Assembly: GCA_016783565.1 (NCBI GenBank)
Contig: JADHWI010000018.1
Span: 1 to 46,177 of the forward strand
Source of the DNA: Kiritimatiellia bacterium
GTDB taxonomy: Bacteria > Verrucomicrobiota > Kiritimatiellia > UBA8416 > JADHWI01
Reading direction: 5' to 3'
DNA: 46,177 bases
In this document: positions 7,572 through 16,105 of the stretch, one piece after another
Layout: every line of letters starts with the position of its first letter
Numbering within the stretch: position 1 is the stretch's first letter
Made by a program: the position numbers and the translations under genes
Notes under the pieces: model-generated
The model's input: only the letters and a program-made list of their open reading frames with translations
Database searches by the model: none
What the model was told of the DNA's origin: nothing

Positions 7572-9113
7572 CTATCCCTTGAATCGCGAAAACAGGTCAT
7601 GACTTATCGGTTTTAACGAGGGGTAGATGTCTTTGTAGATCTTGAACAGTTCTGCGTACTGTTGCGTTTGTGCAAGATCCGGGGTGTAGGTCTTGCTCGG
7701 TTTCATGACCCGGGCATAGGCATCGTCGAGGTCGTCGTAGAGTCCTGCGCCAATCCCAGCGAGCATCGCGGCACCGAGTGGGGTGGCTTCTTCTACATCC
7801 GAGACTTGAATTGGCAGCCCCAGCATGTCCGCCTTGTTTTGTATCCAGAACGCATTCTGTGCGCCGCCGCCGGCGACGATCACGTTATCGAAGCAGCATC
7901 CGAGTCCGGCTTGCATGGCATCCCGGATCTCTATGAATTGGAAGTTCAGCCCCTCGATGACAGCCCGGAACATGTCCGCGTGTGTGGTGTTCTGGCTGAT
8001 TCCAACGAATGCACCGAGTGACTTTGAATCACTGATCGGGCAGCCTGCGGCTGAGATGTGTGGAAGGAACATAACGCCGGATGCACCGGGCGAGGTGTCG
8101 GCCAGCGAGGCGAGCAGGTGTTCCCACACATTGCCGCCCTCCTGAGCCTTTTGTTCAGCTTCGAAGCCGAATTGTCTGCGGAACCATTCGAGCGATTCGC
8201 CGGCAGGTGCACCGCCCCAGGCTGCGTAGACGTCCGGGGCGACATGGGCCTGCATGCAGATGGCCGCGTCACGCACGGCGTCGGTCATCACGGGGGAAGG
8301 GATCGTGGCGATGACGCTTTCCCATGTTCCGATCACATCAAACAGTGTGCCGGGTTTGTAGGCCCCGACCGGTAAGGTGCCACAAATGTGGTCGTGTCCA
8401 CCGAGCACTACGGTGGTGTCCGTTGAGAGACCGGTTAAGGCCGAGGCTTCGGGGGAGATTTTCCCGAGAACGGTGCCGCTTTGTCTTGGTGTGGGCAGCA
8501 GGGAGTTTTCGATTCCAGAGGCGGCAAGCAGCTCGTCCGACCATTCGCGTTTGGCCTGATTCATCAGCAGCATGCATGAGGCCATGCTGAAATCGGTCGC
8601 GATGACGCCGCAGAGTTTGTGATTCAGGAAATCTTCGATGAGCAGCCACTTGTCTGCTCGCGCCATAATCTCGGGTTCGTGCTGTTTGACCCATAGTATG
8701 CGCATGGCAGCCGTCATGGGCCATGTGGGGAAACCGGTGACGGCAAATGTTTTCTCTGCACCGATCTGTTTGTTCCACCATTCGGATTGCGGTGTTGTGC
8801 GTGAATCGTGCCAACTGATGAACGGATACAGATGTTGTCCGGCGGTGTCAATGGGGACGCCATCCATCCCCATGCCGGTTACGGCTACTGCCTTGATTTG
8901 TGCGGCATCATCAATGGCGCCCACGGCCTCTTTGGCGGCGGCGGCGGCACCCTGCCAGATCTGATCGGGGTCCCAGATCACCCAGTCTGGATGGCCGTCG
9001 GGTGTGATCTTTTCGGTTGGGCGAGAGGAGGATGAAATGAGATTTCCGTCCAAGTCGTAGATCACGGCCTTGAGACTGGTTGATCCTAAATCAATTGCCA
9101 TCAGATAGTTCAT
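7572..9113 (-). CDS. FGGY-family carbohydrate kinase (xylulokinase-like)
   Basis: A 513-aa sugar kinase of normal FGGY length. The first ATP-site loop is AIDLGSTSLKAVIYD (residues 5-19). A mid-protein GGHDHICG and the C-terminal GGGAQNAFWIQNKADMLG followed by EEATPLGAAMLAG are the FGGY signature region. It phosphorylates a ketose or related sugar with ATP in the cytoplasm. The sequence does not fix the sugar, and xylulose- or rhamnulose-type substrates are both plausible. Start 9113 is chosen because CAGGAG lies 8 bases upstream. The longer frame adds 20 unconserved residues. It is divergent from a UroD-like gene and a RhaT-like transporter, which suggests one regulated sugar module. Confidence 0.8.
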   Translation of the reverse strand: MNYLMAIDLGSTSLKAVIYDLDGNLISSSSRPTEKITPDGHPDWVIWDPDQIWQGAAAAAKEAVGAIDDAAQIKAVAVTGMGMDGVPIDTAGQHLYPFISWHDSRTTPQSEWWNKQIGAEKTFAVTGFPTWPMTAAMRILWVKQHEPEIMARADKWLLIEDFLNHKLCGVIATDFSMASCMLLMNQAKREWSDELLAASGIENSLLPTPRQSGTVLGKISPEASALTGLSTDTTVVLGGHDHICGTLPVGAYKPGTLFDVIGTWESVIATIPSPVMTDAVRDAAICMQAHVAPDVYAAWGGAPAGESLEWFRRQFGFEAEQKAQEGGNVWEHLLASLADTSPGASGVMFLPHISAAGCPISDSKSLGAFVGISQNTTHADMFRAVIEGLNFQFIEIRDAMQAGLGCCFDNVIVAGGGAQNAFWIQNKADMLGLPIQVSDVEEATPLGAAMLAGIGAGLYDDLDDAYARVMKPSKTYTPDLAQTQQYAELFKIYKDIYPSLKPISHDLFSRFKG

Positions 9114-9307
9114 CTCATACTCCTGTTTCAGCGTGAGCATGGCACATTTGCCATTGTCGTTGTATGTCCCCATCCAAACGTTGAGACTATGATTTTGCTG
9201 TCTACTGGTGGGGCGTTATTATCCTTTGTCTTTACATGACAGACCACACATTTTTTGTCAAGAATAGGCATGTACGAGCTTGCTGCGTTGTTCGCAGTGG
9301 CCAGGCA

Positions 9308-9325
9308 CATTCTTCATGAATAATG
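9308..9325. promoter_or_regulatory. 18-bp palindrome, candidate operator
   Basis: CATTCTTCATGAATAATG is symmetric except at one central base pair on each side (CATT.TTCATGAA.AATG). It lies in the 344-bp gap between the divergent kinase and UroD-like genes, the expected place for a shared repressor or activator site. No other gene is seen in the gap. No matching regulator lies next to it. Confidence 0.4.
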
Positions 9326-9457
9326 CGCGATAATGATATTTCATGTTTATCCTTGTTTTAGCTATGGCAAATATTGCTTTAAGGCGTGTAGTATACGGTA
9401 ACATTGATGGGGTATGCCGCATTTGGATTGCCGTTATTACATATGCCGGAGGGGTTT

Positions 9458-10465
9458 GTGACAGGAAAAGAAAGAATTGAACAGGCGCTCCGAAAGGGCG
9501 AGCCGGATCGGGTGCCAACCTTTGAGTGGTTTATCGATGAAACCATCGGAAAGGACCTGACCGGGTCAACCGATCCGATCGACATTGTTGAGTCACTCGA
9601 CATTGACGGCATCAATATTCGCGCCGATTACACGAAGGACTTCTCAAGTGACGACACGTACACCGACGAGTGGGGTGCCACAAGAAAACTCACCGGTGAT
9701 TGCATTGCCGCCGTACTAAAGAGTCCTGTCGAAGATATCACTAACCATGGGGCTTACACATTTCCAGACCCCTCGGCCACGCACCGTTTCGCAACACTCG
9801 AGAAGGCCGCTGTTCGCTTTGGCGACAAACGCGCACTCATCCTGAATCTCCGTGACGGATTTTCCGACATGCGTGACATGCTTGGCTACGAAGAGGCCCT
9901 GGTCCAGTTCATGGTTGAGCCGGAACACTTCACTGACCTCCTTAACCGTGCCGTAGACTACAATCTGGACCTTGCGCGAATCGCGAAAGAGCGCTTTGGT
10001 ACCAATATCGTCGCTACAACGGACGATGTGGCCAACGCCAACGGGCTTCTATTCCGTCCCGAGCAGTACATGGAGCTCATAGGACCGACTTTCGAACGAG
10101 TGGTCCAGGGCTATAAAGATATGGGGTATTTTGTCATAAAGCACTGCGACGGAGACATAAGCGCTGTGATTGACTTCTGGGTTGAGGCGGGCATCGACTG
10201 CCTGGACCCCATCGATCCCGGTGCGGGCATGCGTCTGGATGAGACAAGGGCGAAATACGGCGACAAGCTTTGTCTGAAGGGCAATATTGACTGTAAAGGC
10301 GCACTTTGCACCGGAACCAGCAAAGAGGTTGCCGAAGAAGTCCGGGGCGCTATACTACAGGCAGGCAAGAGCGCATACATTCTATCCTCGAGCAACACGA
10401 TCCACCGTGGTGTAAAGCCTGAGAATTACAGGGCGATGCTGGAAGCGCTTAAGGAGAACGGTTAA
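9458..10465 (+). CDS. Uroporphyrinogen decarboxylase (UroD)-family protein
   Basis: A 335-aa TIM-barrel protein of the UroD/methyltransferase superfamily. It begins MTGKERIEQALRKGEPDRVP, the usual opening of these proteins. FVIKHCDGD and GIDCLDPIDPGAGM mark the C-terminal half, where the family's metal or substrate residues lie, and LCLKGNIDCKG follows. True HemE signatures are absent, so haem synthesis is unlikely. Relatives act as corrinoid methyltransferases or have unknown roles in sugar or aromatic catabolism. The GTG at 9458 is chosen because GGAGGGG lies 3 bases upstream. An earlier ATG (9443) would place that sequence within the gene. The RhaT-like gene follows 183 bases later on the same strand. 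Confidence 0.75.
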   Translation: MTGKERIEQALRKGEPDRVPTFEWFIDETIGKDLTGSTDPIDIVESLDIDGINIRADYTKDFSSDDTYTDEWGATRKLTGDCIAAVLKSPVEDITNHGAYTFPDPSATHRFATLEKAAVRFGDKRALILNLRDGFSDMRDMLGYEEALVQFMVEPEHFTDLLNRAVDYNLDLARIAKERFGTNIVATTDDVANANGLLFRPEQYMELIGPTFERVVQGYKDMGYFVIKHCDGDISAVIDFWVEAGIDCLDPIDPGAGMRLDETRAKYGDKLCLKGNIDCKGALCTGTSKEVAEEVRGAILQAGKSAYILSSSNTIHRGVKPENYRAMLEALKENG

Positions 10466-10648
10466 GGGCGTTTCACGCCTTACACAGCTCATGAAAGAAC
10501 GACCGAGGATAGATTCTCCGGGAGCGAAGTACGTGCCGTACAAGAATGCACACCCGGTGATCGCAGCGACGAAGTGTGAGAAATAGTTGCGAGGCAGTTC
10601 GAAAGAGAGATAGATAAAGGCCTGCACCATCAACCAAGGAGACACGTC

Positions 10649-11722
10649 ATGCAGACACAGGGATTCGGTTTACTTCTATTGTTGCTTGGAGCCATCTGTG
10701 GCGGATCGTTCGGCCTGCCCAGCAAGTTTGTAAAGAAGGACACTCCCTGGGAGACATTGTGGGGACCGTTCTTTTTCTTCGTGGCCATACTGCTGCCGAC
10801 CACTGTCTTTCCCTTTATTGCTGAAGGGCTTTTCGCCACTTGCGCCGAAGCGGGATGGGGTATTGTCAAGATGACGGTTCTGTTTGGGTTTCTCTGGGGC
10901 CTCGGCTCCATGACCCTCGGCATGAGCTTTGCTTTTATCGGGCTTTCCCTGGCCTATGCCATCAATTATGGCGCCCAGATTATTACCGGTGGATTGGGCG
11001 GCTTTGTTATTCACAATGCCGATCAGATTGCAACGTCTCATGGCATGACGATTGTCGGCGGCATTGCCGTTTGCATTCTTGGTGTCGTGGTCTGCGGGCG
11101 GGCGGCTATACTGAAGAGTCAGAGTCAGTCGTCCGGCGATGATGGCGAGAAGATGCCCACAGGAAGTAAGTTGATCAAGGGGCTGATCGTCGCCTTGCTG
11201 TCCGGCGTGTTCTGCGCCTGCTACGGATTGGCCTATGGCTTTGGTGGCGAGGTCATGCGTATTTCCATGGAATCCCAGGGCAACCCGGGTTGGCGCGCTG
11301 CGTTTGTTGTGTCGGCGCTGATTCTCTGGGGGGGATCGCTGTCTGCCTGCGGGTATTGTGTGTTCAAGCTTTGCAAGAACAAGACGTGGGGCACGTTGGC
11401 TGCGCCGGGCATCGGCAAGGTGCTGTTTATTGCACTGGTTATGGCCTGTCTGCACGACGGCGCGATTCTGTTCTACGGCGTCGGCGCCTCCAAGCTTGGC
11501 GCAATCGGCGCGGCGGTGGGCTATGCGGTCTTCATGTCATTTGCTATAATGGTTGGCAACGTGAATGGATTTCTTACAGGAGAATGGAAAGGCGCCAGCA
11601 AGCAGAGCATTCAATGGATCATCGGGGGCATTTTGGTTCTGATGATCGGCGTCAGCATTTTGGCCAGAGGAAATTACATGCATGGTGAAGCGGCCAAAGT
11701 GCCAGCTGGACTGTCAAAATAA
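10649..11722 (+). CDS. RhaT-like sugar:proton symporter
   Basis: A 357-aa hydrophobic protein with about ten membrane segments, matching the L-rhamnose/proton symporter (RhaT) family in length and pattern. N-terminal GAICGGSFGLPSKFVKK, then FGFLWGLGSMTLGMSFAFIG and LSLAYAINYGAQIITGG, are family-like. A charged cytoplasmic loop of about 25 residues follows helix 5. It likely imports a deoxy- or related sugar with protons through the inner membrane. The ATG at 10649 follows CCAAGGAGACACGTC, a strong binding site. With the kinase and UroD-like gene it forms a plausible sugar-use module. Its stop is immediately followed by the modular repeat. Confidence 0.78.
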   Translation: MQTQGFGLLLLLLGAICGGSFGLPSKFVKKDTPWETLWGPFFFFVAILLPTTVFPFIAEGLFATCAEAGWGIVKMTVLFGFLWGLGSMTLGMSFAFIGLSLAYAINYGAQIITGGLGGFVIHNADQIATSHGMTIVGGIAVCILGVVVCGRAAILKSQSQSSGDDGEKMPTGSKLIKGLIVALLSGVFCACYGLAYGFGGEVMRISMESQGNPGWRAAFVVSALILWGGSLSACGYCVFKLCKNKTWGTLAAPGIGKVLFIALVMACLHDGAILFYGVGASKLGAIGAAVGYAVFMSFAIMVGNVNGFLTGEWKGASKQSIQWIIGGILVLMIGVSILARGNYMHGEAAKVPAGLSK

Positions 11723-12042
11723 GATGAAAAGAATGAAAACATATAAGAGAACGTCCAACATCGAACATCGAACATCGAATGGGGGAAATAATGCATAGTC
11801 ATAAATCACTGGCATCCCATAGGGACGCCAGTGTTGGAGTGCGGGAGTACTGGAGTGTTGGGTCGTAACGACTTACGCAAGTCGCTTGACTCGATGCGAC
11901 AGAATGCATTTGATGGGTTGTCTCTTTCTCCAATGGCCCAAAGGACCGACCCCATTACTCCAACTCTCCATCACTCCTCCATTCTATGGGATGGTAGTGA
12001 AAACATATAAGAGAACGTCCAACATTCAACATCGAACATCGA
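11723..12042. repeat. Modular repeat block after the RhaT-like gene
   Basis: Directly after the stop come AACATATAAGAGAACG and heptamers (11749-11780). The 225-bp octamer module (11778-12002) follows, nearly identical to 4661-4885, then AACATATAAGAGAACGTCC again and a second heptamer run (12013-12042). No gene is present. The next feature is the deleted four-helix-bundle relic. Confidence 0.8.
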
Positions 12043-12153
12043 ATGGGGGAAGTAATGCATAGTCATAAATGGAATTTAGAAGAAACAGAAGAGTTGATAA
12101 GAATATTTGTGACAAGCATAAAAACATCAAAAGAAAACGACAAAAGAAAGTAA
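12043..12153 (+). pseudogene. In-frame deleted four-helix-bundle gene relic
   Basis: This 36-codon ORF joins the first codons of the gene at 4242 (MGE.xHSHK) to its last 24 codons (ETEELIRIFVTSIKTSKEND). The join falls exactly at a 9-bp direct repeat, TTAGAAGAA, which occurs at 4275-4283 and 4548-4556 in the intact gene and once here (12076-12084). The lost segment corresponds to 273 bases, or 91 codons, so the frame is kept. The 3' flank (AAAGTAATTCATTCGATG) is also shared. The product would lack most of the bundle and is unlikely to fold. Confidence 0.85.
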
Positions 12154-12156
12154 TTC

Positions 12157-12187
12157 ATTCGATGTTCGATGTTGAATGTTCGATGTT
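12157..12187. repeat. Inverted heptamer array
   Basis: CGATGTT-type heptamers on the opposite orientation close the relic copy, followed by TTTGTATTGAAAATGGGAG. That sequence is the inverse of the spacer between the two heptamer arrays at 7362-7383. About 100 bases of ordinary sequence then lead to the cytochrome gene. Confidence 0.7.
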
Positions 12188-12302
12188 TGTATTGAAAATG
12201 GGAGAGAACGGTAGTTTGACCGTAACTCCCTGATAGATAAAGCGTTGGATAGTTAAAAGCGGTAAACTTTTGACAGAACCTTCCGACTGTTGAGGAAAAG
12301 AA

Positions 12303-15281
12303 ATGAAGAATAAGTTATATACGTTGCTATTTGTGTCGCTGTTTATTTCTGGATCAGCGTTATCAAAGACGGTGACCGCGAAGTCCGACAAAGCCACTAA
12401 GGGCGTAGTCGTGGTCACGATGAGTTCTGACAGTGAGGCTAATGGCTATGAAGCCTGGCGGGCAATGGATGGTGACCCGGAGACCATGTGGCATAGCGAA
12501 TGGCAAGGCGGCGGTGCGACAGAAATGCCTCATGACTTGATTATGGATATGGGTTCAGAACAGGAACTCACGGGATTCATTTACCAGCCGCGTGTGGGAC
12601 GTGACAACGGCACGATCAAAGATTATGAGTTCTATGTCTGTAATGACATCAAGAAGCCGGGCAAGCCTGTTTCCAAGGGTGTATTCAAGCATGCATCTTG
12701 CACTACGGATGAGAAGATAGAGTTTTCAGCCACTAAAGGGCGCTATGTGATTCTGCGTGCGCTTTCTGAAATAAAGAACAGTAAAGTCTATACCTCTGTT
12801 GCTGAGCTGAAGCTTATTGCTAAGGATGTCGAATTCAAAGGTACAGCAGGCAAACGTGTTGCAACCGGGCTGAAGAAAAGTCATGCCATCGTGCCGCCGG
12901 TATCCGAGCCGGATGTCGCGTATAACGTATTAGCGGCAGACATCAAGAATGTCGGGCGCTTCAAGAGATACAAAACCGAGACGTTTAATGAATCGTCATC
13001 AATACTCGATACGGATAAAGATCCACTCGATATTATTCTGCGCCGTACGAGGGCGCTTCTTGATGACATCAAGGGAATGAAGAAGGCACCCGAGCTGAAA
13101 AAGGAAGAAGAAGCTCTGGCACAATTTGAAGCCGAAGCGGAAAAGACTGCTGTCGGCGATGCGGAGAAAAGAAAGCAACTCTTCACGGCAGTACACGTAC
13201 TCAGGCGCGAGATTGCTTTCAAGAATCCACTGTTGGATTTTGACAAGCTCCTTTTCATCAAGCGTCAGCGCTCACGGTTCAATCATATGTGCGACCAGTA
13301 TTACGGAGAGTTTGCTGTTCCCGGTGGTGGTGTGTTTGTGCTTTCCGATCCGTTCGGTGATGAGCCTGAGGAGAAGAACATCCTTACGGACTTAGCCGTG
13401 GAGAAGGGGAGGCTCAAGGGGACGAAGCTTGAGACAGGCGGGTTTCTTTCGCCTGAACTTTCTTATGATGGAAAGACCATTTATTTCGCCTATGTTGAAT
13501 GCACTGGCGACAAGGGGCATATCACGCATCTCAGGCACGGTGAGGACGGACACTGGCACAGGGGCAGGTGTTATCACATTTTTAAGGTGAATGTTGATGG
13601 GTCCGGTCTTGAACAATTGACGGATGGAACCTGGAACGAGTTTGATCCATGTCCATTGCCCAATGGAAGAATCGCATTCATCAGTGAAAGGCGCGGCGGT
13701 TACCTGCGCTGCGGCAGGGAATGTCCTTCATACACGGTATATGATATGAAGCCTGACGGATCGGACATTCGGATGATGAGTCCTCATGAAAACAACGAAT
13801 GGCATCCGAGTGTGACGCATGACGGGATGATTCTTTATACGCGCTGGGATTATGTGGACAGGCATGGATGCACCGCGCATCACCCATGGATCATGACTCC
13901 GGACGGGCGTGATTCCCGGGCTATGCATGGAAACTTTTCAATAAAGAACAAGCGTGCAGACATGGAAATGGATTTGCGTTCAATTCCCGGCTCGCACAAG
14001 ATCAGTGGCACAGCGGCACCGCACCATGGCCAGGCTTATGGATCGCTGATTATATACGATCCCAGTATCCCTGATGACGATGCAATGGCGCCTGTGAAGC
14101 GTATTACCCCTGATATTGCATTCCCGGAAAGTCAGGGTGGCAGGCAGGTATACGGTACACCCTGGCCGTTGAGTGAGAACTATTATTTGTGTGTTTATGA
14201 TTCGAGCATGAGAGCAGGTGGCGGTAGGCAGGGGCAGAAGCACAAGCCTGGCAATTACGGTATATACATCGTTGATGCCTTTGGTAACAAGGTGCTGGTG
14301 TACAGGGACCCGGAAGTCGCGTCACTCAGCCCGATGCCGCTCAGGGCGCGAAAAAAACCACCGGTTGTTCCTGAAAAGAGTGAGCGCCTGGCGAAGAATC
14401 CCTCTAAAGAAGGAACGATGGCTGTCATGAATGTTTATGACAGTCTCAAAGAATGGCCGGAGGGAACGGAGATTAAGGCCCTGCGAATTTATCAAACCTA
14501 TTCAATGGCCGTGCCCTCGGGCAGGCCTCCGCATGAAACGGGGCGGCGTATAGCGGAAGCGGGGGATTCTGTGAACCTGGCACGCAGGATTATCGGGACA
14601 GTCCCTGTTGAGGAAGACGGAAGCGCTTACTTCAAAGTTCCCGCGCTCAGGGAAGTGTATTTTCAGGCGTTGGACAAGGACGGGCTGGCTATTCAATCCA
14701 TGCGCTCGGCCACATGGGTCCAGCCAGGCGAGATGCTCACGTGTCAGGGTTGTCACGAGCCAAAGGCAAAGGCCATTGTTCCGCCGAAGAAGGTGGCCAT
14801 TGCTTTAAAGCGTAAGCCTTCGATTCCAAAGCCGGAGGCTGACGGAACGAATCCATTCAGTTATCCGCGGCTTGTCCAGCCGGTGCTGGATAAGAAATGT
14901 GTGGGTTGTCATACCGAACACAACAAGAAACTTGCGGCAAAGACTATCAAGGGTAAGCAGGCACCACTGCTTGATCGAGAAATTGTTAAGAGCAGAAACC
15001 TGAGAGGAACGCAAGTCTATCGGTCATACGATAATCTTATCAACCTCGCATTCTGGAGTTATGGTGACTCTTATCGCACGATTCCAGGTAAATTCGGCGC
15101 AAAAGCATCGAAGCTTTACCAGATGCTTGAAAAGGGCCATCACGACGTCAAGCTGACCGAGGAAGAGATGCGCAGGATTACGGTATGGCTCGATTCTTGT
15201 TCAAACTTCTATGGAGTTTACTCCAAGGAAGGCGGAGAGGCGCAGCTTCGCGGCGAAATTGCCATGCCTACTTTAGAATAG
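12303..15281 (+). CDS. HzsA-related secreted cytochrome with discoidin domain
   Basis: A 992-aa exported protein. A signal peptide (MKNKLYTLLFVSLFISGSALS) is followed at about 40-175 by an F5/8 type C (discoidin) fold, with WRAMDGDPETMWHSEW as its hallmark. TolB/PD40-like beta-propeller repeats follow (LSPELSYDGKTIYFAY, PLPNGRIAFISER), then a region like the hydrazine synthase alpha subunit. Two c-haem sites are visible, CQGCH (about 814) and CVGCH (about 866). NCBI-style naming would be HzsA-related protein. No HzsB/C partner is present, so hydrazine synthesis is not implied. A carbohydrate-binding or redox role at the cell surface or periplasm is more likely. GAGGAAAAG precedes the start. 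Its last 14 bases overlap the toxin gene on the other strand. Confidence 0.78.
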   Translation: MKNKLYTLLFVSLFISGSALSKTVTAKSDKATKGVVVVTMSSDSEANGYEAWRAMDGDPETMWHSEWQGGGATEMPHDLIMDMGSEQELTGFIYQPRVGRDNGTIKDYEFYVCNDIKKPGKPVSKGVFKHASCTTDEKIEFSATKGRYVILRALSEIKNSKVYTSVAELKLIAKDVEFKGTAGKRVATGLKKSHAIVPPVSEPDVAYNVLAADIKNVGRFKRYKTETFNESSSILDTDKDPLDIILRRTRALLDDIKGMKKAPELKKEEEALAQFEAEAEKTAVGDAEKRKQLFTAVHVLRREIAFKNPLLDFDKLLFIKRQRSRFNHMCDQYYGEFAVPGGGVFVLSDPFGDEPEEKNILTDLAVEKGRLKGTKLETGGFLSPELSYDGKTIYFAYVECTGDKGHITHLRHGEDGHWHRGRCYHIFKVNVDGSGLEQLTDGTWNEFDPCPLPNGRIAFISERRGGYLRCGRECPSYTVYDMKPDGSDIRMMSPHENNEWHPSVTHDGMILYTRWDYVDRHGCTAHHPWIMTPDGRDSRAMHGNFSIKNKRADMEMDLRSIPGSHKISGTAAPHHGQAYGSLIIYDPSIPDDDAMAPVKRITPDIAFPESQGGRQVYGTPWPLSENYYLCVYDSSMRAGGGRQGQKHKPGNYGIYIVDAFGNKVLVYRDPEVASLSPMPLRARKKPPVVPEKSERLAKNPSKEGTMAVMNVYDSLKEWPEGTEIKALRIYQTYSMAVPSGRPPHETGRRIAEAGDSVNLARRIIGTVPVEEDGSAYFKVPALREVYFQALDKDGLAIQSMRSATWVQPGEMLTCQGCHEPKAKAIVPPKKVAIALKRKPSIPKPEADGTNPFSYPRLVQPVLDKKCVGCHTEHNKKLAAKTIKGKQAPLLDREIVKSRNLRGTQVYRSYDNLINLAFWSYGDSYRTIPGKFGAKASKLYQMLEKGHHDVKLTEEEMRRITVWLDSCSNFYGVYSKEGGEAQLRGEIAMPTLE

Positions 15282-15723
15282 GGGTTGGGTGCAGCGGACT
15301 CCAGACCTGCTCGAAACCAAAATTATGGAAGTCCTTTTCGTTGCGCGTTGCGAAATGGGTGACACCATGATGGCGTAGGGTGTAAGCCAGCCTGGCATCG
15401 AAGATACGCCGGTAGGCAAACGCTTCTGTTCCTGCGTGGTGCCAGACATTGGTCATGATCGTGTTCTCCAGCATGACATCTACGATTCGCCAATGGGGAT
15501 TCGAGCGAAACCCTTGAATAACGCTGACTGCGGATTTCGCAGACAGGGGAGCTTTACACACTGTCGGGTTGCGGAGGAGGCAGTAGAGTTCCATCAGAAC
15601 CTGCTCGCAGAGACAGAAGTCGTCACGTTGGCTAAATTTGTTCAGGAATTTCCGTGCCGAAGCGTGTAGTGGTGACGTGGAATCACAGGCTGCAAAGAGG
15701 ACGTTTGTGTCGCATGATATCAT
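15268..15723 (-). CDS. PIN-domain toxin (VapC-like ribonuclease)
   Basis: A 151-aa PIN-domain protein. The N-terminal acidic residue lies in MISCDTNVLFAACD, a second in the CEQVLMELY segment (E), and DARLAYTLRHHGVTHFATRNEKDF carries the C-terminal acidic pair. These positions bind Mg2+ in VapC RNases. It probably cleaves RNA when freed from its antitoxin. The start overlaps the antitoxin stop by 4 bases (ATGA), the classic operon arrangement. Its 3' end overlaps the convergent cytochrome gene by 14 bases, so the toxin's last codons are fixed by two genes at once. Confidence 0.82.
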   Translation of the reverse strand: MISCDTNVLFAACDSTSPLHASARKFLNKFSQRDDFCLCEQVLMELYCLLRNPTVCKAPLSAKSAVSVIQGFRSNPHWRIVDVMLENTIMTNVWHHAGTEAFAYRRIFDARLAYTLRHHGVTHFATRNEKDFHNFGFEQVWSPLHPTPILK

Positions 15724-16013
15724 GCATCCTCCTCACTGCTCGGGCTGTATGTTTCGGTGGTTTCAGCGACTCGCAGTCGTTCTGTGTGGAGTTGTTCGCG
15801 CCAGTATGGCTCAGAAAAAGGATCATTGCTGCTCAAGGCGTGCGCGCGCGGCAGTTTCCATTCTTGCTGCTCTTTTTCAGTTCCGTGCGTTACCGCAATC
15901 ATATACTCAAGTCCGCGTCTGACGAGCTCAGCCATTGATATCTCTTTTTGAGCTGCGACATCCCTCGCCAAGGCATAAAGCCGGTCTGGAATCTGTATTT
16001 GCGTTCTTTTCAT
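15720..16013 (-). CDS. Ribbon-helix-helix antitoxin (VapB-like)
   Basis: A 97-aa protein starting MKRTQIQIPDRLYALARDVA, a CopG/ribbon-helix-helix DNA-binding fold: a short beta strand, then helices with KEISMAELVRRGLEYM. The C-terminal half (PRAHALSSNDPF and the acidic tail) would wrap the toxin. It normally binds its own promoter as a dimer and neutralises the toxin. The start at 16013 gives the conserved strand first. The longer frame adds 12 unlikely residues. No strong Shine-Dalgarno is seen. The CopG-like type cannot be subdivided further. Confidence 0.78.
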   Translation of the reverse strand: MKRTQIQIPDRLYALARDVAAQKEISMAELVRRGLEYMIAVTHGTEKEQQEWKLPRAHALSSNDPFSEPYWREQLHTERLRVAETTETYSPSSEEDA

Positions 16014-16105
16014 GATGTATATTCTACAGCGATTACAGAATGGTGTCAATTGAGATTGTGGCCATTTGTGTCGGTTCTTTGCTGCTTTGCGATGGGGTTA
16101 TGCGG

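Noticed and set aside
12223-12300. A TTGACC/TTGACA promoter for the HzsA-like gene
   Set aside because: Two -35-like boxes exist, but neither has a good -10 box at 16-18 bases. Not strong enough to list.
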